From: Clostridiales bacterium
GTDB taxonomy: Bacteria > Bacillota > Clostridia > Christensenellales > Aristaeellaceae
Reading direction: 5' to 3'
Assembly: GCA_015056265.1 (NCBI GenBank)
Contig: SVGR01000013.1
Coordinates: 1-32,973, forward strand
DNA: 32,973 nucleotides
This document shows, piece after piece, positions 16,187 to 25,962 of this stretch (its first letter is position 1; each line of letters opens with the position of its first letter). Under the pieces are notes generated by a model. It did not search any database. It worked only from the letters and a program-made list of their open reading frames with translations, and was not told where the DNA came from. The translations under genes and the position numbers were made by a program.

Positions 16187-19100
16187 TTACTTGGTTCCGC
16201 TCTGGGAGTGGCTGTAGGCATACTGGATAGCCTCCTGATGGCCGAACCAGCCGTTGATGGCTGCAGAGGTATCGACATGGGCGGGGCTATCCTTGCTGCC
16301 GTGGGTCATACTGTTCACAAAGTGGATACAGAACTGGCCGGTGTAGCCGTTATCGGGGATTCGGTCGCCACCGGGGTTATGGGGAATGCCGTACATGGAG
16401 GCCGCGAAGGTGCGCCCGCCGATGGTCACCCACAGGGGACGGCGGCGATAAGACTGCAGTTCCTGCTCACGGTCGTCGATTTCCTGAGGCGTGCTGACGC
16501 CGTAAATGCGGCAGATGGCTGCGGTATCTTCCGTGGTCTTGGGCTCACAGTCAGCGTGGTTATCGCCGTAGAGCCGCTGAGCGCGGAAGGAGATACCGGT
16601 GTAAACGTCGGTGACGATGGCAACGGTGCCCACGCTGTAGATACTCTGGATGCCGCCCTTGAACCAATCGATCTTTTCTACGGGGTAGAGCACGGGGGTC
16701 ACAGTGCCGCCGGTGTAGGTGCCTTCGGGCACGGTGCCGAAGAGGGCATGCTGGGTATTTTCACCGGCGATGCCGTCCACGGTGAGCTTGCCGTGGGCAC
16801 GCTGGAAAGCGATAACCGCCTGACGGGTGCTCTCGTAATAGGTGCCGGTCACTTCGCTGGCGGCCAGATAGCCCTTTTCGACCAGCTTCTGCTGCAGCTT
16901 GGTCACCGCATCACCGGTGGACAGCAGCGTTAGCGTGGTGTAGGAGGCTTCGGGAGCGGAATCGGGATTGCCGGTCATATTGTACATGGCCTTTTCATCC
17001 TCGGTGAGGATACGCACGCAGTCGCCGCGCATCCAGCCGGTAACACCGCCGTACTTGACCTTGAACCAGTTATAGGTGCCCTGTTCATCCACCACATTCA
17101 GCCGGTAATCCTTCAGATAGGTCACCTTGGTGCCGGGGGTGTAAACCAGGCTCAGCTCAGCGCCCTTCATGGTGGCGGCGCCGCGGATCTTTACCCGCTC
17201 CACGGTGGTCAGGCCCATATCACTGAGGGTGGACAGATCAGGCAGGGGAGTGGGCGTGGGGGTGGCCAGGCCGGGATTGGCGGCCATATAATCGGCATAT
17301 TCCGCATTGGTCAGCACCCGGACGTAATCGCCATGGAGATAGCCGGTCTTGCCCTCATGCTGGATTTCATACCAGGTGATGGAAGTGCCGTTGGAATTCT
17401 TCACTTCGTTCTTGCCGTAGAACTTGGTCACAGTGCCCAGACGCAGCTGACCCAGGGTGCCGGCCTTGGTGCTTTCATCCGCACGCACCCACAGCTTGTC
17501 GCCGGTGGTGATGATGTAATCACTGTTGCCAGGCTTGGGAGTAGCGGGGCCGGGGGTGGGAGAGGGGCATACGCCGTACTGATTGTAATAATCCAACTGC
17601 CACTGGGCCAGTTCGAACACCATATCGCCGCGGATATAGCCCCGGGTGCCGTCATTGAGCTGAACAGGATACCAGGAATAGCTGCTGCCGTAGGGAGTCA
17701 CCTTAGCGCCGGTGAGGGGCAGCACGGTACCCTTGGCATACACCTTGCCGCAGGTGGCGGACTGGGTATCGGTGTCCGAACGCACCCAGACAGAGCTCAT
17801 CACCGTGGCCACATAGCCGGTGATGGCGGCATCAGGGCCGGGGGTAACGGCGGGAGCAGGCGTGGCGATAATGGCATTGCCGTAGGCATCGCATTCCACA
17901 GCCATGGAAGCCAGCACGAAGCCATAGGTGCCCAGCTTGGCAGAGTAGATATCATACCACTTTTCGCTGCCGTTCATCTTGACGCCCAGGCAGGGCAGGA
18001 TGGTGCCCTTATCCAGCTGACCGTAAGAAGTGCCCCAGGGATTATTGCGTACATTCACGCCGCCCTTGATCAGCTTGATATAGGTCTGGGTAGAAACGGA
18101 AGGATCATTGGTAGCGGAAGGACCGGAGGGCACAGGCGTGGCGATCACAGGATTGCCGGCGTTATCGCACTGCACATAGCAGTCGGAGCGCACATAACCA
18201 GTGATGCCATTGATGGGGCTGGTCACCTTGATCCAGCCATCGCTGTCGGGACCTTCGGTATAGCGCAGCACCAGGCCCAGGGGCAGCTTATCCTGATCCT
18301 TGGGGGTGAGGGAGGTGCCGCCGGGGGTTCTGCGGATATTGACGGAAGTCTTGATGATCTTGGCCCAGCCGGTGCCGGTGTAGGGAGGCGCAGGGCTGGG
18401 GGTCACGGTGGGAGCGGGGGCGGAGGGCAGGGTGAAATTACCCAGTTCGTCCTTGGTCAGCACCCGCAGAGCGGTGGCTTCCACATAGCCGAACACGCCG
18501 TTATATTCGATATAATACCAATCGCTGACAGAGGAGCCGGCAGGGCGCTTGATGATATTGACCACGGTATTGGACAGCAGGGCGGTAACAGCTTCGCCGT
18601 TGGGCTCCCGGCGGACGTTGATACCGTTGATGATGATCACGGCATAATTACTGTCCGTTTCGGGCACGGTGGAGCCGGCATTGCCGCCGGAAACCAGGTT
18701 GAGGTAATCACCGTGGATATAACCGGTATGGGAGGCGTTGGGATTGGCAGGAGTGCCACCCTTGACCTGGTACCACAGGGTATTGGTGGTTTCATCCCAA
18801 TCGGCGCGGAGCACCTGCACCATCCAGTTATAGGGCAAAATGTACCAGTAGCCGGCTTCAGTGCTGGAATCCTTGCGGAAGAACACCCGATCGGTATTGG
18901 TGCGGCCGTAGGTATTATCGTCATACACCACGGATCCTTCGGGCCGGGGAATGGCGGTGGAGCCGGGGGCAGGGGTGGGGGCGGGGGTAGAAGCGGGGGC
19001 GCTCACTTCGTTGCCCAGTTCGTCACAATATACGAAGCAGTCGGAACGCACATAGCCTTCCATGCCATGGTAGGACACCTTCGCCCAGGTATACTGCTTG

Positions 19101-20218
19101 GAATTGGTATCCAGAGCGGTATAGCCCAGCACCAGGCCCTTGGGCATCTTATCGTAATAGTTGAGCACGTTGCCGGCAGGGGACTGACGCAGGAACACAT
19201 CATCCTCAATCAGGCGGATATAGCCGATATAGACGCCGGGCACGGGGGTGGGGGCAGCGGTGGCGCCGGGAGCGACAACTTCATTGCCCAGTTCATCACA
19301 TTCCACGAAGCAATCGGAACGGATATAGCCCACATAGCTGCCGTAGGTCACCTTCACCCAGCGGTAATTACCGATGCGGCCGGCGTCTTCAGTATAGCCG
19401 ATCACCAGGCCCTGGGGCAGACGATCGTTATCGTTGATAACGGTGCCGCCGGGAGATACGCGCACGGCCACCTTATCCAGCGTCAGCTTCACATAGCCGA
19501 TCACAGTGGAAGAAGCGGGGGGCGTGGTCTGCTGACTGCCGCCTTCTTCGGGCAGGGGCTGGCCGTACACGTCGGTCTTGATATAGCAGTCGGATCGCAC
19601 ATAGCCTGCCATGCCGTTATAGACCACCTGCACCCAGTCATAGCCCAGATATCCTTTGGTTTCGGAATAATAAGTAAGCACCAGGCCCTGGGGCAACTTG
19701 TCCGCGTTCTTTTCGGTGAGCACGGTGCCGGCGGGGGTGGCCCGCAGATTCACCAGATCATCGATAAGACGAACAAAGCCAAGGCCGGCACCCAAATCAG
19801 GGGCGCCGCCGCCTTCGCCTTCACCGGGCTGAGAAGAGCCGGCAGGAACGTAGGGTTGCACAGGGTTGGCAAGCCAGGCGGATTGTTCTTCCGTCGTCAT
19901 CAGCTGCATAAAATCCCCGCGGATATAGCCGGTTTCCCCGTTTGCAGGGTTCTTGGCCTGATACCACAGGTGGCCGCCATAGCTGGTCTGGCCCAGAATC
20001 TGCAGCACCCAGCCTTCATCCAGCCGATCCACATAATTGGAAGAGCCGGGCGCAGGCCGGAAATTGACCACACGATCCTTGGTGTCATTATTGATCACCA
20101 GATAACCGTACTGATCAACGGCTTCCCCTGCAAGAGCAGAGAAAGGCGCCATGGGCAGTACCATCGCTACCAGCAATACCAGCGCCAGCAGCCGGGCAGA
20201 CATACTACGTTTCTTCAT
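16187..20218 (-). CDS. Large secreted SH3-repeat protein with peptidoglycan-binding domain and unassigned C-terminal domain
   Basis: Signal peptide MKKRSMSARLLALVLLVAMVLPMAPFSALAGE; about 11 SH3_3-like repeats (VNLRATPAGTVL...W..V.Y.G..GYVRSDC) with Pro/Thr/Ala linkers; PG_binding_1 segment TKLQQKLVEKGYLAASEVTGTYYESTRQAVIAFQRAHGKLTVDGIAGENTQHALFG; C-terminal ~170 aa ending in GQFCIHFVNSMTHGSKD. Confidence 0.9.
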   Translation of the reverse strand: MKKRSMSARLLALVLLVAMVLPMAPFSALAGEAVDQYGYLVINNDTKDRVVNFRPAPGSSNYVDRLDEGWVLQILGQTSYGGHLWYQAKNPANGETGYIRGDFMQLMTTEEQSAWLANPVQPYVPAGSSQPGEGEGGGAPDLGAGLGFVRLIDDLVNLRATPAGTVLTEKNADKLPQGLVLTYYSETKGYLGYDWVQVVYNGMAGYVRSDCYIKTDVYGQPLPEEGGSQQTTPPASSTVIGYVKLTLDKVAVRVSPGGTVINDNDRLPQGLVIGYTEDAGRIGNYRWVKVTYGSYVGYIRSDCFVECDELGNEVVAPGATAAPTPVPGVYIGYIRLIEDDVFLRQSPAGNVLNYYDKMPKGLVLGYTALDTNSKQYTWAKVSYHGMEGYVRSDCFVYCDELGNEVSAPASTPAPTPAPGSTAIPRPEGSVVYDDNTYGRTNTDRVFFRKDSSTEAGYWYILPYNWMVQVLRADWDETTNTLWYQVKGGTPANPNASHTGYIHGDYLNLVSGGNAGSTVPETDSNYAVIIINGINVRREPNGEAVTALLSNTVVNIIKRPAGSSVSDWYYIEYNGVFGYVEATALRVLTKDELGNFTLPSAPAPTVTPSPAPPYTGTGWAKIIKTSVNIRRTPGGTSLTPKDQDKLPLGLVLRYTEGPDSDGWIKVTSPINGITGYVRSDCYVQCDNAGNPVIATPVPSGPSATNDPSVSTQTYIKLIKGGVNVRNNPWGTSYGQLDKGTILPCLGVKMNGSEKWYDIYSAKLGTYGFVLASMAVECDAYGNAIIATPAPAVTPGPDAAITGYVATVMSSVWVRSDTDTQSATCGKVYAKGTVLPLTGAKVTPYGSSYSWYPVQLNDGTRGYIRGDMVFELAQWQLDYYNQYGVCPSPTPGPATPKPGNSDYIITTGDKLWVRADESTKAGTLGQLRLGTVTKFYGKNEVKNSNGTSITWYEIQHEGKTGYLHGDYVRVLTNAEYADYMAANPGLATPTPTPLPDLSTLSDMGLTTVERVKIRGAATMKGAELSLVYTPGTKVTYLKDYRLNVVDEQGTYNWFKVKYGGVTGWMRGDCVRILTEDEKAMYNMTGNPDSAPEASYTTLTLLSTGDAVTKLQQKLVEKGYLAASEVTGTYYESTRQAVIAFQRAHGKLTVDGIAGENTQHALFGTVPEGTYTGGTVTPVLYPVEKIDWFKGGIQSIYSVGTVAIVTDVYTGISFRAQRLYGDNHADCEPKTTEDTAAICRIYGVSTPQEIDDREQELQSYRRRPLWVTIGGRTFAASMYGIPHNPGGDRIPDNGYTGQFCIHFVNSMTHGSKDSPAHVDTSAAINGWFGHQEAIQYAYSHSQSGTK

Positions 20219-20393
20219 AACCGTACACCCCATCCAATTTTTCATTGGCAGCGCAGGCGTATCCCGCGCCAAATTTTTGGACACAAAAAGAATCATAAAT
20301 TCCCTCTCATGCATTGTATTACATTTTTGTTACGAGGTCAAGTGTTTTTATTAAAAAATTTGCATGTTTTGTTGATTTATGCGTTTCATTTGC

Positions 20394-20422
20394 TTTACGG
20401 AAGAAAAAACTTGTGATATACT
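20394..20422 (+). promoter_or_regulatory. Predicted promoter for pyrimidine-nucleoside phosphorylase
   Basis: TTTACG-N17-TATACT upstream of an RBS (GGGAGG) and ATG at 20466. Confidence 0.55.
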
Positions 20423-20465
20423 ATGGTCGGATTCTTCTGATTCTTATTTTTCGGGAGGCAAATAA

Positions 20466-21788
20466 ATGGAAATCCTCTCCCTGATTGAAGCAAAAAAGCA
20501 GGGCAAAGCCCTCACCAGGGAACAAATCCGCTATTTCGCCAAAGGCGCCGCGGATAATTCCATCCCGGATTATCAGCTGGCCGCCCTGCTGATGGCTATT
20601 CGCCTAAAGGGCATGGACGCCCGGGAAACCGCCGATCTGACCATGGAAATGGCTGCATCCGGGCATATGCTTTCCCCGGATGTGGGGGGCGTGCCGGTGG
20701 ATAAGCATTCCACCGGGGGCGTGGGCGATACCACCACGCTGATCCTGGCCCCGCTGGTTGCGGCCTGCGGCGGCAAAGTGCTGAAGATGAGCGGCCGTGG
20801 CTTGGGCCATACCGGCGGCACAGTAGATAAAATGGAAAGCATTGCCGGCATGAAGGTGGAATTGCCGGAGGATGAATTTGTAGATATCGTGCGCCGCACC
20901 GGCTGCGCCGTGGTGGGGCAAAGCGCCCATCTGGCCCCGGCTGATAAAACCCTCTACGCCCTGCGGGATGTGACGGGCACGGTGGATTCCATTCCTCTGA
21001 TTGCCTCCAGTATTCTATCCAAGAAATTCGCCGCCGGCGCTCACGCCATTGTATTGGATGTAAAATGCGGCACCGGTGCCTTGATGCCCACCCTGGACAG
21101 CGCCATTGAGCTGGCCAAAACCATGGCGGATATCGGCGCCCATGCGGGCCGCCGGATCATCGCCGTGGTATCCGGCATGGATGAGCCCCTGGGCAGCCAT
21201 GTGGGCAATGCCCTGGAGGTAAAAGAAGCCATCGATGTGCTCGCCGGCAGAACATCAGGGCCCCTCAAGGATGTGGCGCTGTATCTGGGCAGCCAGATGC
21301 TGGTGGCCGCCGGGGTGCAGCCCGATGAAAAGGCCGCCCTGACCGCCTTGGAAGAAGCGCTGAACAGCGGGCGCGGCCTGGAAAAATTAAAGGAAATGAT
21401 TATTGCCCAGGGAGGCGACGGCCGGGTATGCGATGATACCGGTTTGCTCCCCGCCGCCCCCGTCATCCGCAAAGTATCCGCTCCCTGCGACGGATATCTG
21501 GAAAAGGTAGACGGGGTTGCCCTGGGCCTGGCCGCCCAGCAGATGGGAGCAGGCCGCATCCGCAAAGGCGACGCCATCGATCCCGCCGTAGGCTTTGTGA
21601 TGGAAATCCGCATGGGCGATCATGTGCAGGCAGGCGATCCCATCTGCACCCTCCACGCCCGAACGGAAGAAAGCGCCCTCCAGGCGGAAGCACGCATTCT
21701 GAACGCCCTTACCTTCTCCCCCGCCCCCACCGCCCCGGCCCGGCTGCTCCATGCACTGGTCACCGCTCAGGGCGTTGAACACCTGTAA
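20466..21788 (+). CDS. deoA: Pyrimidine-nucleoside (thymidine) phosphorylase
   Basis: VDKHSTGGVGDTTTLILAPLVAACGGKVLKMSGRGLGHTGGTVDKMESI plus DVKCGTGALM and the C-terminal domain; family signature clear. The Firmicutes name may be pdp. Confidence 0.95.
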   Translation: MEILSLIEAKKQGKALTREQIRYFAKGAADNSIPDYQLAALLMAIRLKGMDARETADLTMEMAASGHMLSPDVGGVPVDKHSTGGVGDTTTLILAPLVAACGGKVLKMSGRGLGHTGGTVDKMESIAGMKVELPEDEFVDIVRRTGCAVVGQSAHLAPADKTLYALRDVTGTVDSIPLIASSILSKKFAAGAHAIVLDVKCGTGALMPTLDSAIELAKTMADIGAHAGRRIIAVVSGMDEPLGSHVGNALEVKEAIDVLAGRTSGPLKDVALYLGSQMLVAAGVQPDEKAALTALEEALNSGRGLEKLKEMIIAQGGDGRVCDDTGLLPAAPVIRKVSAPCDGYLEKVDGVALGLAAQQMGAGRIRKGDAIDPAVGFVMEIRMGDHVQAGDPICTLHARTEESALQAEARILNALTFSPAPTAPARLLHALVTAQGVEHL

Positions 21789-21823
21789 TCCCCCTCATCC
21801 CACAGTCAAAGGAGATTGAATCC

Positions 21824-22981
21824 ATGAAAAAGCTGATTTCCCTGCTGCTTTCCCTGCTGATGATCACCGGCGCCGCCTTGGCACAGCCCCTGGCGGAAGA
21901 AGCGGCCCTGCTCACCTATGAAGAACTGGAAATCTACCTGGCAGACCTGGCCGGACGCATGTCCCAGACCGCCGATATCGTCTATCTGGAGGAGGGCGAA
22001 GGGGTGACCCTGGCCATCACCGATGAGGGCACGCTGCGCATCGCCGATCAGACCCTGGCCGCAAATACCGCCGTACTGGGCGTGGTGCTCAATGCCACCG
22101 CCGCCTGCCCCCGGGGCCTGAAGGTTGGCGATTCTCTGGAGCAGCTGCTGGCCATCTATCCTAACGATAACCCCACCCTGCTGGGCAATCGCAGCGACGC
22201 CGCTCTCTACATCGCCGGCGAAAAACCGGAAGCCACCGTGGGCTGGCTGCTGCGGGATGGGCAGCGCGTCTCCCAGGTGACCCACTGCGTCTACCACTGG
22301 GGCGCCGACGGGGTTATCTCCTGCGGAGTCAGCTATCAGATCGTCAATGATACCATCATGGGCATTGCCGTTTTCGGCATGGACCAGGTGATCACGGAAG
22401 AACAAGCCATGATCGAAATCCAGGATACCGTAACGCTGCAGGAAGCCGATAACTATTTCGCCTATCCCAAGAGCATGGACGGCGCCGCCCTGGCCCCCTT
22501 CGATCGGGAAGATCTGGCCTTTGCCGGCATGGATTTCCTGGATCTCACCCCCGAAATGGCCACCCAAGCCCTGGGCAGCTCCCCCGTGGATGAATGGAGC
22601 CAGGACAGCAACGGCCAGTATGTACGCCTGAAGCAGTGGGACGGCATTTCCATCCTCTTCCGCTACAGCGAAAACAAGCAGTTTATCCAGGTGGATACCA
22701 TGATGGTGAACGGCGATACCCTGGAAGGACCCCGGGGTGTACGCGTTGGCGACAGCATGGACAGCGTGATGTACCGTTTCCGCCACAGCCAGGGCGGCAG
22801 TGTGGATAACGGCATCCTGCTCTACGGCGACGGGGAAAACAGCCCTTACGCCATCCTCTCCTACGGCGCAACGACCGCCTCCATCACCTATTTCCAGACC
22901 CCCGTGGAAGGCCGCACGATCATCTGGCTGCTCACCTTCGTTGACGGCGAACTGCGGACTATGCACTTCACTCACCTGTAA
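21824..22981 (+). CDS. Secreted protein of unknown function with internal duplication
   Basis: Signal peptide MKKLISLLLSLLMITGAALAQ; two related segments, PRGLKVGDSLEQLLAIYP and PRGVRVGDSMDSVMYRFR; RBS AAAGGAG. Confidence 0.8.
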   Translation: MKKLISLLLSLLMITGAALAQPLAEEAALLTYEELEIYLADLAGRMSQTADIVYLEEGEGVTLAITDEGTLRIADQTLAANTAVLGVVLNATAACPRGLKVGDSLEQLLAIYPNDNPTLLGNRSDAALYIAGEKPEATVGWLLRDGQRVSQVTHCVYHWGADGVISCGVSYQIVNDTIMGIAVFGMDQVITEEQAMIEIQDTVTLQEADNYFAYPKSMDGAALAPFDREDLAFAGMDFLDLTPEMATQALGSSPVDEWSQDSNGQYVRLKQWDGISILFRYSENKQFIQVDTMMVNGDTLEGPRGVRVGDSMDSVMYRFRHSQGGSVDNGILLYGDGENSPYAILSYGATTASITYFQTPVEGRTIIWLLTFVDGELRTMHFTHL

Positions 22982-22999
22982 AAATCCCGTTATCTTTCA

Positions 23000-23040
23000 G
23001 GCCGTTCCGGTTTATGCCGGGGCGGCTTGTCTATTTTTGG
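23000..23040 (+). terminator. Likely terminator downstream of the 21824-22981 gene
   Basis: GGCCGTTCCGG-tttat-GCCGGGGCGGC (G-T pairs) followed by a T-rich stretch. Confidence 0.5.
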
Positions 23041-23068
23041 CTTTTCCTGGCATACAAGGCCGGAATCA

Positions 23069-23097
23069 TTGACATTGACGATCATTTCCTATATAAT
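23069..23097 (+). promoter_or_regulatory. Perfect-consensus sigma-A promoter
   Basis: TTGACA-N17-TATAAT, 52 bp upstream of the ATG at 23149. Confidence 0.85.
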
Positions 23098-23148
23098 AAC
23101 AGAATGTAGAAATCTACTTTGAAGCCCGTTACGGAGGCGTATTTTTTC

Positions 23149-25956
23149 ATGAGAATTGATCTTACCTGCCCGGTAGAATTATGGCACTGCCGGTTGCCTT
23201 CCACAGAAGATCCCCTGCTGACCATGCAGATATATAACCTTTCGGATAAGGATGTGGCCAGCATTCAGATCTGCGCCCTTTGCTATCTGGACAGCGGAGA
23301 GCAATATGCCCGCCATGTGGAAAGGGTGCAGGGGCTGGATGCTCCCGCCCGCCATGCCTTTGAAATGGCTGTACCCCTGGAAGAGGGCGTGAAAGCACAC
23401 GATCTGGAGGTCATCATTGAAAAGGTCTGGTTTGATGATGGCACCGTTTGGCGCCGGGGCGCCGCTTCCCCGGTGGAATTCCGCCCCTCCTCCCCGCTGA
23501 AGGGGGAACAGCTGCAGGTGATGCAGGAATTGGCCGGCAGGGATGCCGCCGCTTTCCCCAGCGATCAGGGAAACGTATGGGTATGCGTGTGCGGCCGTGC
23601 CAATGCCGCCAAAGAGGAAGCATGCCGCCGCTGCCGCAGGGATAAGCATGCCATCTTCACCCAGCTCAATGAAGCGGCTATTGAAACGGTCATTCTCAAG
23701 CGGAACAACGAAAAAGAAGAAAAAGAAAAAATCGCCCAGGAAGAAAGACGGAAGCTCCACGCCGCCAATGAGGCCCGGCGCAAGCGCAAGCGCCGCCGCC
23801 GCCGTATTCTCATTTCCGTCAGCGTGACGGTGGTGGTGCTGGCCGCCCTGGCCTACGGCGTCTATTTCCACGGCATCCCCTATTATCATTATTATCAGGC
23901 CACCCGTGCCCTGGAAAATCAGCAGTTTGATTCCGCCAAGGAGCAATTCCTGGCCCTGGAGGATTATAAGGACAGCGCCGATATGGCCCTGGAATGCGAT
24001 TACCGGGCCGCCATGAACGCCCTGAACAACGGCACCTATACCTCTCTCACCCAGGCCCAGAAGGAATTCGAAGCCCTGGGCGATTACAGTGACAGCCGGC
24101 AAAAGGCCCTGGAGGCCCGCTATATTCACGCAGAAAAGCTGTTCAATGCCAAAAACTGGCCGGAAGCCATTGCCATGTACGATCTGATCCCCGCCTACGG
24201 GGACGCACGGCTCAAGCGCAACCAGGCTGAATACGAATGGGCAGGGCAGTTATTTGCCGACGGCGCCTATGAGGATGCTCGTGAAAAATACCTGGCCCTG
24301 GGCGAATATCAGGATTCTCCCACCCTGGCCGTCGAATGTATCTACCAGCCCGCTATGCAGGCCATGGAGCGGGGGGACGCCCTGCTGGCCATCGATTACT
24401 TCCGGCAGCTGGATAATTACAACGATTCCGCCATGCAGCTGCAGATGGCCTATTATGCCGCAGCTGAGCAGTTTTTTTCCGCTCAGGATTTCGATACCGC
24501 CGCTGAATACTTCCTGCTGGCCGGGGATTATGCCGATGCCTACCGCCGGGCCACCGGCTGTCTGTATGAGCCGGCAGTGCTGGCCATGGAAGAAGGCGAA
24601 TATGAAAAAGCCGCCAGCATGCTGGAAAAAATCCTGGGCTATCAGGATTCGGAAGCCCTGCTGGCAGAATGCCGCTATCAGGTGGGCGAAGCACTGATGA
24701 ATCAGGGCGCCTATGAAGAAGCGCTGGTATGGCTCCATCAGGCCGAGCACCTGGAAAAAGCCCAAGAGGCAATCCAGGAATGCACCTACCGTCCCGCCGT
24801 GGCCCTGGCGGAAGAAGGCCGGAATGATGAGGCCCTGTCCCTGTTCCAGACCATTCCCGATTACAAATACGCCGCCGATTACATCAATCAGATCCAGTAC
24901 GCCAAGGCCCATGCCGCCCTGGATGAGGAAAACTATACCGCTGCCGCCGCCCTCTTTGCTTCCCTGGGTGAATACCGGGAAAGCCAGGCAGGGCTGAAGC
25001 AGGCCCGGTATCATCAGGCCGTCCTGCTCATCGATCATGGGGATTATGAAGACGCCATCGTTATGCTGGGCGAACTGGGCGAATTCCAGGACAGCGCCGA
25101 TCAGATCAAGCGGGCCCAATATCTGCTGGCCCTGGATCTGAAGGTGCAGTTCCGCTTCGAAGATGCCCGCACCATTTTCTCCGCCCTGGGAAATTATCAG
25201 GATTCCATCGCCCAGTATCAGGGCTGCGTATACGAATTGGCCAAGCGCCAGATGGAAGCCGGCAATTTGGAAACCGCTGCCGAAATGTTTGGTACGGTGA
25301 AATTCTATCAGGACGCCTCCACCCTCCAGCAGCAATGCGCCTATCAGGCCGCTACGGAGGCCCTGGAATCGGGGGATCTGGCCGGCGCCGCCCAGCTCTT
25401 TGACCAAGCAGGCAATTACATGAACGCCGCCCACATGGCGGAAAGCTGCTTCGATCAGTACTATGCCGAATCCTACCAGATCGCCAAAGACGCCTTGGCC
25501 GCCAAGGATTACAAAACCGCAGCTGAAACCCTGGCCCCCCTGTCCCGGGATTATCTTTCCGAAAAGTATGCGGATATTCCCGAAATGTATCGGCAGGCCG
25601 CCTACTACTACGCCAACGCTCTCTATGCCGATAAGAAGCCCTTTGAAGCGCTGGTCTACTACAAGCAGATCACCGATTATCTTGACGTATCCTCCAAGCG
25701 GCTGGATAAGGTGGTTTACCGGATCATGGGCAAGTGGGAAAGCACCAAGGGTACCGTGATGGAATTCCGGGAGAACGGCACCTGCACCATCGACGGCCAC
25801 GATTATTACTACTACGCCAGCGTATACTCCCTGGAAATCGGGGACAGCCCCGACACCCTCAAGTATACCTACAACATCGTTTCCAATAATAAAAATAATT
25901 TGACCCTGCGTCACGAAAAGACCAATATCCTCTATCGGATGCAGCGGGTGGAATAA
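23149..25956 (+). CDS. Zinc-finger, single-TM, TPR/Sel1-like repeat protein with C-terminal beta domain
   Basis: VWVCVCGRANAAKEEACRRCRRDKH (C-x-C...C-x2-C), KRRRRRILISVSVTVVVLAALAYGVYFHG TM, then over a dozen repeats of type 'A...F..LG.Y.DS', then YRIMGKWESTKGTVMEFRENGTCTIDG... Start at internal Met with upstream GGAGG. Confidence 0.88.
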   Translation: MRIDLTCPVELWHCRLPSTEDPLLTMQIYNLSDKDVASIQICALCYLDSGEQYARHVERVQGLDAPARHAFEMAVPLEEGVKAHDLEVIIEKVWFDDGTVWRRGAASPVEFRPSSPLKGEQLQVMQELAGRDAAAFPSDQGNVWVCVCGRANAAKEEACRRCRRDKHAIFTQLNEAAIETVILKRNNEKEEKEKIAQEERRKLHAANEARRKRKRRRRRILISVSVTVVVLAALAYGVYFHGIPYYHYYQATRALENQQFDSAKEQFLALEDYKDSADMALECDYRAAMNALNNGTYTSLTQAQKEFEALGDYSDSRQKALEARYIHAEKLFNAKNWPEAIAMYDLIPAYGDARLKRNQAEYEWAGQLFADGAYEDAREKYLALGEYQDSPTLAVECIYQPAMQAMERGDALLAIDYFRQLDNYNDSAMQLQMAYYAAAEQFFSAQDFDTAAEYFLLAGDYADAYRRATGCLYEPAVLAMEEGEYEKAASMLEKILGYQDSEALLAECRYQVGEALMNQGAYEEALVWLHQAEHLEKAQEAIQECTYRPAVALAEEGRNDEALSLFQTIPDYKYAADYINQIQYAKAHAALDEENYTAAAALFASLGEYRESQAGLKQARYHQAVLLIDHGDYEDAIVMLGELGEFQDSADQIKRAQYLLALDLKVQFRFEDARTIFSALGNYQDSIAQYQGCVYELAKRQMEAGNLETAAEMFGTVKFYQDASTLQQQCAYQAATEALESGDLAGAAQLFDQAGNYMNAAHMAESCFDQYYAESYQIAKDALAAKDYKTAAETLAPLSRDYLSEKYADIPEMYRQAAYYYANALYADKKPFEALVYYKQITDYLDVSSKRLDKVVYRIMGKWESTKGTVMEFRENGTCTIDGHDYYYYASVYSLEIGDSPDTLKYTYNIVSNNKNNLTLRHEKTNILYRMQRVE

Positions 25957-25962
25957 TTGCCC

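Noticed and set aside
17333-20416. 1027-aa plus-strand ORF
   Set aside because: Fully antisense to the SH3-repeat gene; His/Gly/Ile-rich low-complexity translation with no domain; arises from codon bias of the true minus-strand gene.
21806-22975. 389-aa minus-strand ORF
   Set aside because: Antisense to a gene with signal peptide and RBS; compositionally typical of shadow ORFs.
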